Source of the DNA: Micromonospora sp. NBC_00421
GTDB lineage: Bacteria; Actinomycetota; Actinomycetes; Mycobacteriales; Micromonosporaceae
DNA length: 64,000 nt
Reading direction: 5' to 3'
Assembly (NCBI RefSeq): GCF_036017915.1
Contig: NZ_CP107929.1
Span: 496,001 to 560,000, forward strand
The translations under genes and the position numbers were made by a program. The notes under the pieces are model-generated. The model made no database searches, was not told where the DNA came from, and worked only from the letters and a program-made list of their open reading frames with translations. Each line of letters opens with the position of its first letter. Position 1 is the first letter of the stretch. Shown here piece after piece: positions 25,022-35,679 of the stretch.

Positions 25022-26311
25022 GTGACCCTCGTCTCGATGACGCCCCTGGCGGCGCTGCCCAGCCCGACGACCGCCGTCTGGCAGCTCGGGCCGGTCCCCA
25101 TCCGGGCGTACGCCCTCTGCATCGTGGCCGGCATCGTGCTCGCCTGCCTGGTGACCGACTACCGGCTCCGCCGGCGCGGCGTGGCCCCCGGCGCGGTGCT
25201 CGACATCGCGGTCTGGGCCGTCCCGACCGGCATCATCGGCGCCCGGATCTACCACGTGATCACCTCGCCCGAGAAGTACTTCGGCACCGGTGGCGACCCG
25301 TGGAAGGCGTTCGCCATCTGGGAGGGGGGTCTCGGTATCTGGGGCGCCGTCGCCGGTGGCGCGGTCGGCGCCTGGATCGCCGCCCGGCAGCTCGGCATCC
25401 CGCTGTCGGTGGTGGCCGACGCCCTGGCCCCGGGCCTGCCGCTGGCCCAGGCGGTGGGCCGGTTCGGCAACTGGTTCAACAACGAGCTGTACGGCGGCCG
25501 GACCAGCCTGCCGTGGGGCCTGGAGATCCACCGGATGGACCCGGACAATCCCGGGCACGCACTGCGCGACGACGCCAACCAACCCATCCTGGAGCCCGGC
25601 CTCTACCACCCGACGTTCGCCTACGAGGCGCTGTGGAACCTCGGCGTCGCCGGTCTGGTGTTCGCCGTTGACCGCCGGTTCAAGCTGGGCCGTGGCCGGG
25701 CCTTCGCGCTCTACGTGATGGGGTACACCGCCGGCCGGTTCTGGATCGAGCTGATGCGCAGCGACGAGGCGAACCGCATTCTCGGCGTACGCCTCAACGT
25801 GTGGACGGCCGGTCTGGTCTTCGTCGGCGCGTTGATCTACTTCCTGCGGGTCCGTGGCCCCCGCGACTATCTGATCCCGATCGACGCCCCGACGGCCCCG
25901 GCCCCGGTGACCGGTGGCGACGTCTCCCAGGTCGATCTGTCCCGGACCGGAAAGGGGTCCCCGACGGCCGCCGCCCCGGTGGGCTACCAGGTGGTCGACG
26001 AGGAACAGTTCACCGCGTACCGGGAGACCGGGGTGCGACCCGACGAACCCGCCGCCGACGACGTGCCGGCGACCGGCGACGAGGTCGCGCAGCCGGCCCC
26101 GGACGCCGCCGACCAGGCCCCGGCGACCGCCGACGCGGCCCCGGCGACCGGTGACCAGGCCCCGGCGACCGCCGACCAGGCCCCGGCGACCGCCGACGCG
26201 GCCCCGGCGACCGGTGACCGGGCCGCAGGCCCCGGTGACCGACCCGCCGCCACCGACGACGGCACGCCCGCCGGGGCGGGCGGCAACCGGTCCGCCGACC
26301 GGGACAGCTGA
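25022..26311 (+). CDS. lgt: Prolipoprotein diacylglyceryl transferase Lgt with long C-terminal tail
   Basis: Lgt transfers diacylglycerol from phosphatidylglycerol to the lipobox Cys of prolipoproteins in the membrane. The first 290 residues hold seven membrane segments and the signature GRFGNWFNNELYGG, plus IYHVITSPEKYF, HPTFAYEALWN and RSDEANRILG. After the last helix come about 140 extra residues, Pro/Ala/Thr/Asp-rich with repeated ATADAAPATGD-type units (about 26060-26225), predicted disordered. GTG 25022 has TAGCCT at 25008-25013 as a likely -10; ATG 25037 (TPLAALPSP) is the alternative start. Lgt beside trpA is a common actinobacterial order. Confidence 0.94.
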   Translation: MTLVSMTPLAALPSPTTAVWQLGPVPIRAYALCIVAGIVLACLVTDYRLRRRGVAPGAVLDIAVWAVPTGIIGARIYHVITSPEKYFGTGGDPWKAFAIWEGGLGIWGAVAGGAVGAWIAARQLGIPLSVVADALAPGLPLAQAVGRFGNWFNNELYGGRTSLPWGLEIHRMDPDNPGHALRDDANQPILEPGLYHPTFAYEALWNLGVAGLVFAVDRRFKLGRGRAFALYVMGYTAGRFWIELMRSDEANRILGVRLNVWTAGLVFVGALIYFLRVRGPRDYLIPIDAPTAPAPVTGGDVSQVDLSRTGKGSPTAAAPVGYQVVDEEQFTAYRETGVRPDEPAADDVPATGDEVAQPAPDAADQAPATADAAPATGDQAPATADQAPATADAAPATGDRAAGPGDRPAATDDGTPAGAGGNRSADRDS

Positions 26312-26322
26312 GCGGGCGCGGC

Positions 26323-27513
26323 GTGCGCAGCGCGGTGGTGGTCGGCGCCGGGCTCGGCGGGCTGGCGGTGGCCGGCGCGCTGGCCCGCTCCGGATGGCAG
26401 GTCACCCTGCTGGAACGCGCCGACCGGGTGCGCCCGGAGCCCACCGCCGTGGTGCTCTGGCCCAACGGGGTACGCGCGTTGCAGGTGCTCGGCCTCGGTG
26501 CCGGCCTGGACGCCATCGCCACCCCGCTGCCCGACGGCGGCATCCGTCGCCCCGACGGTCACTGGCTGGTGCAGCCCCGACCCACCCCGGCCGACCGGAT
26601 GCCGGTGGTGGTGCACCGGGAGGATCTGCACGACGCCCTGATCGCCGGCCTCGGTGACCGGGTCGAGCTGCGGACCGGGGTCGCGGTGGACGACGTCCGG
26701 GCGGATGCCGGCGAGCGGCCCGGGGTGGGGCTGGACGGGCAGTTCGTCGAGGCGGACCTGGTGGTCGCCGCCGACGGCACGGACAGCGTGCTGCGCCGTC
26801 AGCTCGCTCCCGAGGCCGCCGTGGTCAGCTCCGGCTGCGCCGCCTGGCGGGCGGTGATCCCCTGGTACCGGGCGCCCCTGCCGGCCGACCAGCCGGTCGG
26901 TGGCGAGGTGCTGGGTGCCGGCTACCGCTTCGTGGCCGCCTCACTCGGCGAGCGTGGTTCCTCCGGCGCGTCCCGCCGGGGTGGCATCTACTGGGTGGCC
27001 ACCGCCGCCGGAGCGCCCCGACCGGAGCCGGCAGAGACCCAGCTCACCCTGCTCAAACGCTGGTACGACGGTTGGCCCGCGCCGATCGGGGAGCTGTTGG
27101 CGGCCACCGATCCCGCCGACCTGGTGCAGCAGGAGGTCCGCGAACTGCGCCCGCTGCCCCGGTCGTACGGCTTCCCGGCCGGGCCGGGCGGGGTGGTGCT
27201 GCTCGGTGACGCCGCCCACGCCATGCCGCCCCACCTCGGGCAGGGCGCCTGCCTGGCCTTCGAGGACGCGGCCACCCTCGCCTCGCTGCTGCGCGAATCC
27301 CGGCTCCCCGACGCCGTGCAGGCGTACGACCGGCTGCGTCGTCCCCGGGCGGCCACCGTGGTCCGGCAGACCCGCCGGATGTCGGCGGTGCTCCAGGCCC
27401 GGGGCCGGCTGGCCCTGCGCGCCCGCGACGCGGCCCTCGGCACGATCACCACCCGCCTGCTCTCCGGCGCCGCCACCACCGCCGCCGCCTGGCGCCCCCC
27501 ACCCACCTCCTAA
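26323..27513 (+). CDS. FAD-dependent monooxygenase (aromatic hydroxylase type)
   Basis: The 396-residue flavoprotein has the dinucleotide motif VVVGAGLGGLAVAGALARSG at the N-terminus, VVAADGTDSVLR (the DG motif) near residue 147, and the FAD-ribityl motif LLGDAAHAMPPHLGQGACLAFEDA near residue 290. This is group A, related to salicylate/6-hydroxynicotinate-type hydroxylases. The substrate cannot be predicted. GTG 26323 is 9 bp after lgt; whether co-transcribed is unclear. The end (AAWRPPPTS) enters C-rich DNA. Confidence 0.9.
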   Translation: MRSAVVVGAGLGGLAVAGALARSGWQVTLLERADRVRPEPTAVVLWPNGVRALQVLGLGAGLDAIATPLPDGGIRRPDGHWLVQPRPTPADRMPVVVHREDLHDALIAGLGDRVELRTGVAVDDVRADAGERPGVGLDGQFVEADLVVAADGTDSVLRRQLAPEAAVVSSGCAAWRAVIPWYRAPLPADQPVGGEVLGAGYRFVAASLGERGSSGASRRGGIYWVATAAGAPRPEPAETQLTLLKRWYDGWPAPIGELLAATDPADLVQQEVRELRPLPRSYGFPAGPGGVVLLGDAAHAMPPHLGQGACLAFEDAATLASLLRESRLPDAVQAYDRLRRPRAATVVRQTRRMSAVLQARGRLALRARDAALGTITTRLLSGAATTAAAWRPPPTS

Positions 27514-27576
27514 CCCCACCGCCCCCGCGCGCCCCGCCCCGCCCCCGCGCGCCCCGCCCCGCCCCGCCCCGCGCGC

Positions 27577-27667
27577 GGTGATCAAGAGGTTTAGGTCACC
27601 CGCCGCCGATTTCGTGACGCAAACCTCTTGATCACGGAGGTTCGTGACGCAAACCTCTTGATCACCG
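27577..27667. repeat. Palindromic repeat family A, copy 3 (three-armed)
   Basis: The left arm, 27577-27599, reads GGTGATCAAGAGGTTTAGGTCAC, a variant with AG in place of GC. Two right arms follow at 27614-27635 and 27644-27667, each ending CAAACCTCTTGATCAC, with a 30-bp period including GGAGGTTC. A partial tandem duplication has produced two possible hairpins. It lies between convergent genes. Confidence 0.88.
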
Positions 27668-27747
27668 GGGGCGGGCGCGGGCGCGGGTGGGGGTGGGGGT
27701 GGGGGGAGGGCGGCGCGAGGGGTGGGGGTGGGCGGGAGGGTGGGGTG

Positions 27748-28590
27748 TTAGAGGAGGGCGGTGGGTTCGGCCAGGCAGGCGGTGCCGATGCGGCGGAAGC
27801 CGATGCGGAGGTAGACCCTCGCGATCTCCTCGCTGCCGGCGGAGAGGAAGACCAGGTCGGTGCCGGCGTCGCGCAGGGCGTGGGCGAGGGTGGCGGTCAC
27901 TGCCGAGGCGAGCCCGCGGCGGCGGGCGGAGGGCAGGGTGGCCACCCCGGCGATCTCGGCGACGTCGTCGACCCGCATCGCCATGCCGCTGGCCAGCGCG
28001 CCGTCGTCGGGCGTACCGGCGATCGCCGACAGTCGCCGGCCGTCGGCGATCCGGACCCGTTCCTCGTCCAGGGCGGCCATGTCCAGCTCGGTCATCGCGG
28101 CGTCCCGTTCGGCCGGGCCGGCGTCGCCCCGGGTGGTGCCGGCGGCGGAGAACCCGACCGCGGCGACCGCGCGTCGGGCCGCCACGTCGAGCGCGAAGCC
28201 GGGCGCGTCCGGGTCCAGCACCCGCACGGGTACGTCGGTGAGCGTCGCCGGGTCGGGCAGGGCGGCCGGGTCGAGCACCAGCAGCGGTGCCTCCAGGACG
28301 CCCAGCCCGGCGGCGCGGGCGGTGGCGAGCAGGTCCGGGGTGGTCTCGTGCACCCACTCGAACGCCTCCGGCAGGCCCAGCTCCCGTTGCCGTTCGCGTA
28401 CCGCGTGCACGTCGGCCAGCGACGGTGGTGCGGTGGCGTCGAGGCGCGGTCGCGCGTAGAACGGCCAACCCTCCCCATCCCGGGCAAACAGCACCAGCGC
28501 GCCGTGTTCCTCGGGGCGGGCGGCGTCCCGGGGTACGGCATCGTAGAAGCGTTCCAACCGGTCGAACAGGTCGCGGTGTGCAGGATCCAC
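27748..28590 (-). CDS. GNAT-family N-acetyltransferase
   Basis: A 280-residue protein with the GNAT acetyl-CoA-binding motif at about residues 215-245 (IAGVATLPSARRRGLASAVTATLAHAL, the R/Q-x-x-G-x-A motif as RRRGLA) and the closing IARVYLRIGFRRIGTA. The first 130 residues form a second, poorly conserved GNAT-like or unrelated domain. The acceptor substrate is unknown. ATG 28590 begins MDPAHRDLFDRLERFY. The gene is on its own, convergent with the monooxygenase gene and divergent from gltB. Confidence 0.85.
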   Translation of the reverse strand: MDPAHRDLFDRLERFYDAVPRDAARPEEHGALVLFARDGEGWPFYARPRLDATAPPSLADVHAVRERQRELGLPEAFEWVHETTPDLLATARAAGLGVLEAPLLVLDPAALPDPATLTDVPVRVLDPDAPGFALDVAARRAVAAVGFSAAGTTRGDAGPAERDAAMTELDMAALDEERVRIADGRRLSAIAGTPDDGALASGMAMRVDDVAEIAGVATLPSARRRGLASAVTATLAHALRDAGTDLVFLSAGSEEIARVYLRIGFRRIGTACLAEPTALL

Positions 28591-28664
28591 CGCGCGAGAC
28601 TACATGTCCCAGAGTCTGGACGGTGTGATCAATCCGCACTGGCCCCGCCGGGGTCGCCCTAACG

Positions 28665-28670
28665 TAGACT
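28665..28670 (+). promoter_or_regulatory. Probable gltB -10 box
   Basis: TAGACT at 28665-28670 precedes gltB by about 66 bp, and AGGAG at 28727-28731 is a good ribosome-binding site for GTG 28737. No -35 is assigned. Confidence 0.4.
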
Positions 28671-28736
28671 CAACAGACTGCCAAGGGCCGACGTCGTCCC
28701 GACCACGAAACAACCTGAGTGACGACAGGAGACCCG

Positions 28737-31700
28737 GTGGCCCTTCCGTACCCGCACACCCCGCAGCCGGTCCCGTCCGCGACCGGTCTGTACGACCCGG
28801 CGCACGAGCATGACGCGTGCGGGGTGGCCTTCGTGGCCGACCTGTACGGACGGCGCTCCCATGCGGTGGTGGCGAACGGCCTCGGTGCGCTCTGCCGGCT
28901 GGATCATCGCGGCGCCCGGGGTGCCGAGCAGAACACCGGCGACGGCGCAGGCATCATGATCCAGATTCCGGACGCGTTCCTGCGCGCGGTGGTGGACTTC
29001 CCGCTGCCTCCCGCCGGTCAGTACGCCACCGGCCTGGTCTTCCTCCCCGACGACGACGGCGGCGAGGCCCGCGCCCGTCGGGTGGTGGAGAAGTACGCCC
29101 TGGTCGAGGGGGCCGAGGTGCTGGGCTGGCGGGAGGTGCCGACCGACCCGAGCGGGCTCGGCGCGACCGCGCTGGCGGCGATGCCCCGGATCCGGCAGGT
29201 CTTCCTGGCCGCGCACCGGCTCACCGACACCCCGGCCGGTCCGGCCGGCTCCCCGCTGGCCGGCATCGACCTGGACCGGGTGGCGTTCTGCGTCCGCAAG
29301 CAGGCCGAGCGGGAGACCGCCGAGCGGGGGGTGACCGCCTACTTCCCGTCGCTGTCGGCGCGGACGATGACCTGGAAGGGCATGCTCACCCCCGACCAGC
29401 TGCCGGAGTACTTCCCGGAGCTGACCGACGAGCGGGTCGACAGCGCTATCGCGCTGGTGCACTCCCGGTTCTCCACCAACACCTTCCCGTCCTGGCCGCT
29501 GGCCCACCCCTACCGGTTCATCGCGCACAACGGCGAGATCAACACGATCCGCGGCAACCGGAACTGGATGCAGGCCCGCGAGGCTCTGCTGCGCAGCCCC
29601 GGGATCCCCGGCAACATCCGGCGGGTCTTCCCGGTCTGCACCCCGGCCGCCTCCGACTCGGCCAACTTCGACGAGGTGCTGGAGCTGCTGCACCTGGCCG
29701 GTCGGAGCCTGCCGCACGCGGTGCTGATGATGATCCCGGAGGCCTGGGAGAACGACCCGGGCATGCGCCCGGACAAGCGCGCGTTCTACCGGTTCCACGC
29801 CAGCCTGATGGAGCCGTGGGACGGCCCGGCGTCGGTCGCCTTCACCGACGGTGAGATCGTCGGCGCGGTGCTGGACCGCAACGGCCTGCGGCCGGGCCGC
29901 TGGTGGCGTACCGCCGACGGGCTGGTGGTGCTGGGCAGCGAGGCGGGGGTGCTCGACCTCGACCCGGCCACCGTGGTCGCCAAGGGCCGCCTCCAGCCGG
30001 GCCGGATGTTCCTGGTCGACACGGTCAACGGCCGGATCGTCTCGGACGACGAGATCAAGACCGAGCTGGCCGCCGCCCAGCCGTACGACGAGTGGCTGCA
30101 CGCCGGCCTGATCGACCTCGGTGACCTGCCCGCCCGCGAGCACGTGGTCTACACCCACGACTCGGTGCGGCGGCGGCAGCAGACCTTCGGGTACACCGAG
30201 GAGGAGCTGAAGATCCTGCTCGCCCCGATGGCGCGTACCGGGGCGGAGCCGCTCGGCTCGATGGGCACCGACACCCCGATCGCGCCGCTGTCGACCCGGC
30301 CCCGGCTGCTCTACGACTACTTCCACCAGCTCTTCGCCCAGGTCACCAATCCGCCGCTGGACGCCATCCGGGAGGAACTGGTGACCAGCCTGGCGTCGAC
30401 CATCGGCCCGGAGGGCAACCTGCTGGACCCGGGCGCGGCGAGCTGCCGCCAGATCGTGCTGCCCTACCCGGTGATCGACAACGACGAGCTGGCCAAGCTG
30501 CTCGACGTCGACGAGGACGGCGACCTGCCCGGCTTCAAGGCGGTCCGGGTCTCCGGGCTCTACCGGATCCGCGACGGCGGTGCCGGCATCAAGGCTCGGC
30601 TGACCGAGATCTGCCGGCACGTCTCCGAGGCGATCGAGGACGGCGTACGCATCCTGGTGTTGTCCGACCGGGACTCCAACGCCGATCTGGCGCCGATCCC
30701 GTCGCTGCTGCTCACCGCGGCGGTGCACCAGCACCTGGTGCGGGAGCAGACCCGGACCCAGGTGGCGCTGATCGTGGAGTCCGGCGACTGCCGCGAGGTG
30801 CACCACGCGGCGGTGCTCATCGGGTACGGCGCGGCGGCGGTCAACCCCTACCTGGCCTTCGAGTCGGTGGAGGACATGATCACCACCGGGGCGCTGGCCG
30901 GGGTGGAGCCGGCGAAGGCGGTCCGCAACTACGTCAAGGCGCTCGGCAAGGGCGTCCTGAAGATCATGTCCAAGATGGGCATCTCGACCGTGTCCTCGTA
31001 CTGTGGCGCCCAGGTCTTCGAGGCCGTCGGCCTGGACACCCGGCTGGTCGACCGTTATTTCCGGGGCACACCCAGCACCATCGGCGGGATCGGGCTGGTC
31101 GAGATCCACGCCGAGGTCGCCGCCCGGCACGGGCAGGCCTGGCCGGCCCCCGGCGCCGTCGGCTCCGACCGGCTGGAGGTGGGCGGCGAGTACCAGTGGC
31201 GGCGCGAGGGTGAGCTGCACCTGTTCAACCCGGAGACGGTGTTCCTGCTCCAGCACGCCACCCGCAGCCGCCAGTACGACGTGTTCCGCCAGTACACCGC
31301 CAAGGTCGACGAGCTGGCCGCGCAGGCCGGTTCGCTGCGCGGGCTGTTCACCCTGCGTACCGGGCTGCGCCCGGCGGTGCCGATCGACGAGGTCGAGCCG
31401 GCCACCGAGATCGTCAAGCGGTTCGCTACCGGGGCGATGTCCTACGGGTCGATCTCGGCCGAGGCGCACGAGACCCTGGCCATCGCGATGAACCGGCTCG
31501 GCGGCAAGTCCAACACCGGTGAGGGCGGCGAGGACGTCGACCGGCTGCACGACCCGGCCCGCCGTTCCGCGGTCAAGCAGATCGCCAGCGGCCGCTTCGG
31601 GGTGACGAGCGAATACCTGGTCAACGCCGACGACCTCCAGATCAAGATGGCGCAGGGTGCCAAGCCCGGCGAGGGCGGGCAGCTACCCGGCAACAAGGTC

Positions 31701-33384
31701 TGGCCGTGGATCGCCAGGACCCGGCACGCCACCCCCGGCGTCGGCCTGATCTCCCCGCCGCCGCACCACGACATCTACTCCATCGAGGACCTCGCCCAGC
31801 TCGTACACGACCTCAAGTGCGTCAACCCGGCCGCCCGGGTGCACGTCAAGCTGGTCAGCGAGGTCGGCGTGGGCACGGTCGCGGCCGGGGTCGCCAAGCT
31901 CAAGGCCGACGTCATCCTGATCTCCGGGCACGACGGCGGCACCGGCGCGTCCCCGCTCAACTCGCTCAAGCACGCCGGCACCCCCTGGGAGCTGGGCCTG
32001 GCCGAGGCGCAGCAGACGCTGCTGCTCAACAAGCTGCGGGACCGGGTCACCGTGCAGGTCGACGGCCAGCTCAAGACCGGTCGGGACGTGGTGGTGGCGA
32101 TGCTGCTCGGCGCGGAGGAGTTCGGCTTCGCCACCGCCCCGCTGATCGTCGAGGGCTGCGTGATGATGCGGGTCTGCCACCTGGACACCTGCCCGGTCGG
32201 CATCGCCACCCAGAACCCGGTGCTGCGGGAACGCTTCACCGGCCGCCCGGAGTTCGTGGAGAACTTCTTCCTCTTCCTCGCCGAGGAGGTCCGCGGCTAC
32301 CTGGCCGAGCTGGGCTTCCGCAGCATCGAAGAGGCGATCGGGCAGACCGAGGTGCTCGACGTCGTACCGGCGATCGACCACTGGAAGGGCCACGGCCTCG
32401 ACCTGGCCCGGGTGCTGCACACCCCGGAGCTGCCCGAGGGCGCGGCCCGGCGCGGCGTCCGCGCCCAGGACCACGGCCTGGAGCTGGCGCTCGACAACGA
32501 GCTGATCGCGCTGGCCCAGCCGGCGCTGCGCGACGGCAGCCCGGTCCGGGTGGAGGTGGCGGTGCGCAACGAGCACCGCAGCGTCGGCGCGATGCTCGGC
32601 GGCGAGGTGACCCGCCGGCACGGCGGTGCCGGCCTGCCGGACGACACCGTCGAGTTCGTGCTGCGCGGCACCGCCGGGCAGTCCTTCGGCGCGTTCCTGC
32701 CGCGCGGGGTGACCCTGCGGCTGCACGGCGACGCCAACGACTACGTCGGCAAGGGGCTCTCCGGCGGGCGGATCATCGTCCGCCCGGACGCCGCCGCGCC
32801 GTTCGTCGACCCCGAGGCCACCGCCGGGCAGCGCGCCGAGGACCAGATCATCGCCGGCAACACCATTCTCTACGGGGCCACCGGCGGTGAGCTGTTCCTG
32901 CGCGGCCGGGTGGGGGAGCGCTTCGCGGTCCGCAACTCGGGCGCGGTGGCCGTCGTCGAGGGCGTCGGTGACCACGGTTGCGAGTACATGACCGGCGGCA
33001 CGGTGGTGGTGCTCGGTGAGACCGGCCGCAACTTCGCCGCCGGCATGTCCGGCGGTACGGCGTACGTGCACCGGTTGGACACCGGCCGGGTCAACGCCGA
33101 GCTGGTCGACCTGGCCCCGCTGCGCGACGCCGAGCGTGAGATGCTGCACGACCTGGTGCAACGGCACGTCGCCGAGACCGACTCGGCAGTCGGCGCGGAG
33201 CTGCTCAAGCGCTGGCCGGAGGCGGTGGAGGAGTTCACGGCAGTGGTCCCCCGGGACTACCGCCGGGTGATGGAGATCATGAAGGCCGCCGAAGCCGCCG
33301 GCCGCGACGTCGACGACGCGGTCATGTCTGCGCTGACCGCGTCGGTGCCGCCCGCCACGCGGGTGGTCGCCCAGGAGGTGGCCC

Positions 33385-33392
<8 letters not shown>
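28737..33392 (+). CDS. gltB: Glutamate synthase (NADPH) large subunit GltB
   Basis: A 1551-residue GOGAT alpha subunit, forming two glutamates from glutamine and 2-oxoglutarate. The N-terminal glutaminase nucleophile is Cys28 ([13 protein letters not shown]), exposed after removal of a 27-residue propeptide. The central and synthase domains follow, with FMN-binding regions and the 3Fe-4S cysteines in [15 protein letters not shown] from about residue 1141, then a beta-helix C-terminal domain with repeated G-x-x-x-G units. GTG 28737 with AGGAG upstream is preferred over GTG 28719, which would add six residues. gltD overlaps its end by 8 bp. Confidence 0.97.
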
Positions 33393-34962
<1,570 letters not shown>

Positions 34963-35015
34963 TCCCCCGACCCGCCGAATCCCTCGCCGCCCGCTGGTCC
35001 GTCCGCTTCGCTGGT

Positions 35016-35052
35016 GCTGTCAGCCGACCTGGTCCGCAGGTCGGCTGACAGC
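35016..35052 (+). terminator. Strong hairpin after gltD
   Basis: GCTGTCAGCCGACCT (35016-35030) and AGGTCGGCTGACAGC (35038-35052) form a perfect 15-bp stem with a 7-nt loop, 53 bp after the gltD stop. There is no T-run, as is common for actinobacterial terminators. Confidence 0.75.
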
Positions 35053-35624
35053 GTCCGGAGCCGGGATCGGCCCGCACGCCCGCCTGGGCCCGCCGGGTCC
35101 ACTCCGTCAGCTGGCAGCCGGTCTCGCGGCACTACCTGTCCCGGTTCTCGTGCTGGGTGCCGGTACCGCTCCGGGCCGGCGGGTCCGCCGGTGCGGGTGC
35201 TGGTGCTGGTGCGGATGCGGGACAGCAGGGACCGTGCCCACCGGGAGGCGAGCTGGCTCGGGTTGGGCACTGTCCGCAGAGGCTGCTATGCCCAGCAGGC
35301 ATATTCATGCCTGCTGGGCATACTGCTCTCCGGGGTTACTGTTCCGGCTGGCGTAAAGGCGGTCCGGGGTTGGTCTGCGGGGCTACTGTTCCGGCCGGGT
35401 CGAAGCCGGCCCGGGGCTGGCCCAAGCCGAGCCGGAGCAGGGGTCAGAACCAAGACCGGGACCAGTGCAAGCCGGGGCGAAGGCAAGGCCAGACCGTCGT
35501 GAGAAGGCTGGAGTCGGGGCCAGCGCATGCTCTGGAGCAGAGTCAGGTCGGGGCCGGGGCCGCCGGCAGGACTGTCGGGAATGTCGGGCCGGTCGGGTGC
35601 CCCGTGAGATGCGCAGGGGTGGGG
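35053..35624. other. Non-coding gap between gltD and the M1 peptidase gene
   Basis: About 570 bp with no frame of coding character; several open frames exist but their codon use and composition look random. The stretch holds one strong palindrome (35287-35322) and loosely repetitive CCGGGGC/GGTC-rich DNA around 35340-35480. I see no RNA gene. Confidence 0.5.
35287..35322. repeat. 16-bp perfect palindromic hairpin, related to family B
   Basis: TATGCCCAGCAGGCAT (35287-35302) is followed after ATTC by its exact reverse complement (35307-35322). The TATGCC outer edge and AT-rich centre recall the family B palindromes at 48099 and 61532, but the stem sequence differs. Confidence 0.8.
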
Positions 35625-35673
35625 CCGGTTCGGGCTGCCCGCCCCGGTGCCTGGGGCAGGCAGCCCGAACCGG
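35625..35673 (-). terminator. Hairpin terminator of the M1 peptidase gene
   Basis: CCGGTTCGGGCTGCC (35625-35639) and GGCAGCCCGAACCGG (35659-35673) pair perfectly over 15 bp, 7 bp after the minus-strand stop at 35680. Confidence 0.75.
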
Positions 35674-35679
35674 GGTCGG

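Noticed and set aside
28659..31550. A 963-codon open frame on the minus strand
   Set aside because: It lies wholly opposite gltB, and its His/Gln/Arg/Gly-rich composition is typical of the antisense frame of high-GC genes.
35014..35502. Possible gene in the gltD downstream gap
   Set aside because: It begins inside the terminator hairpin and has random composition.
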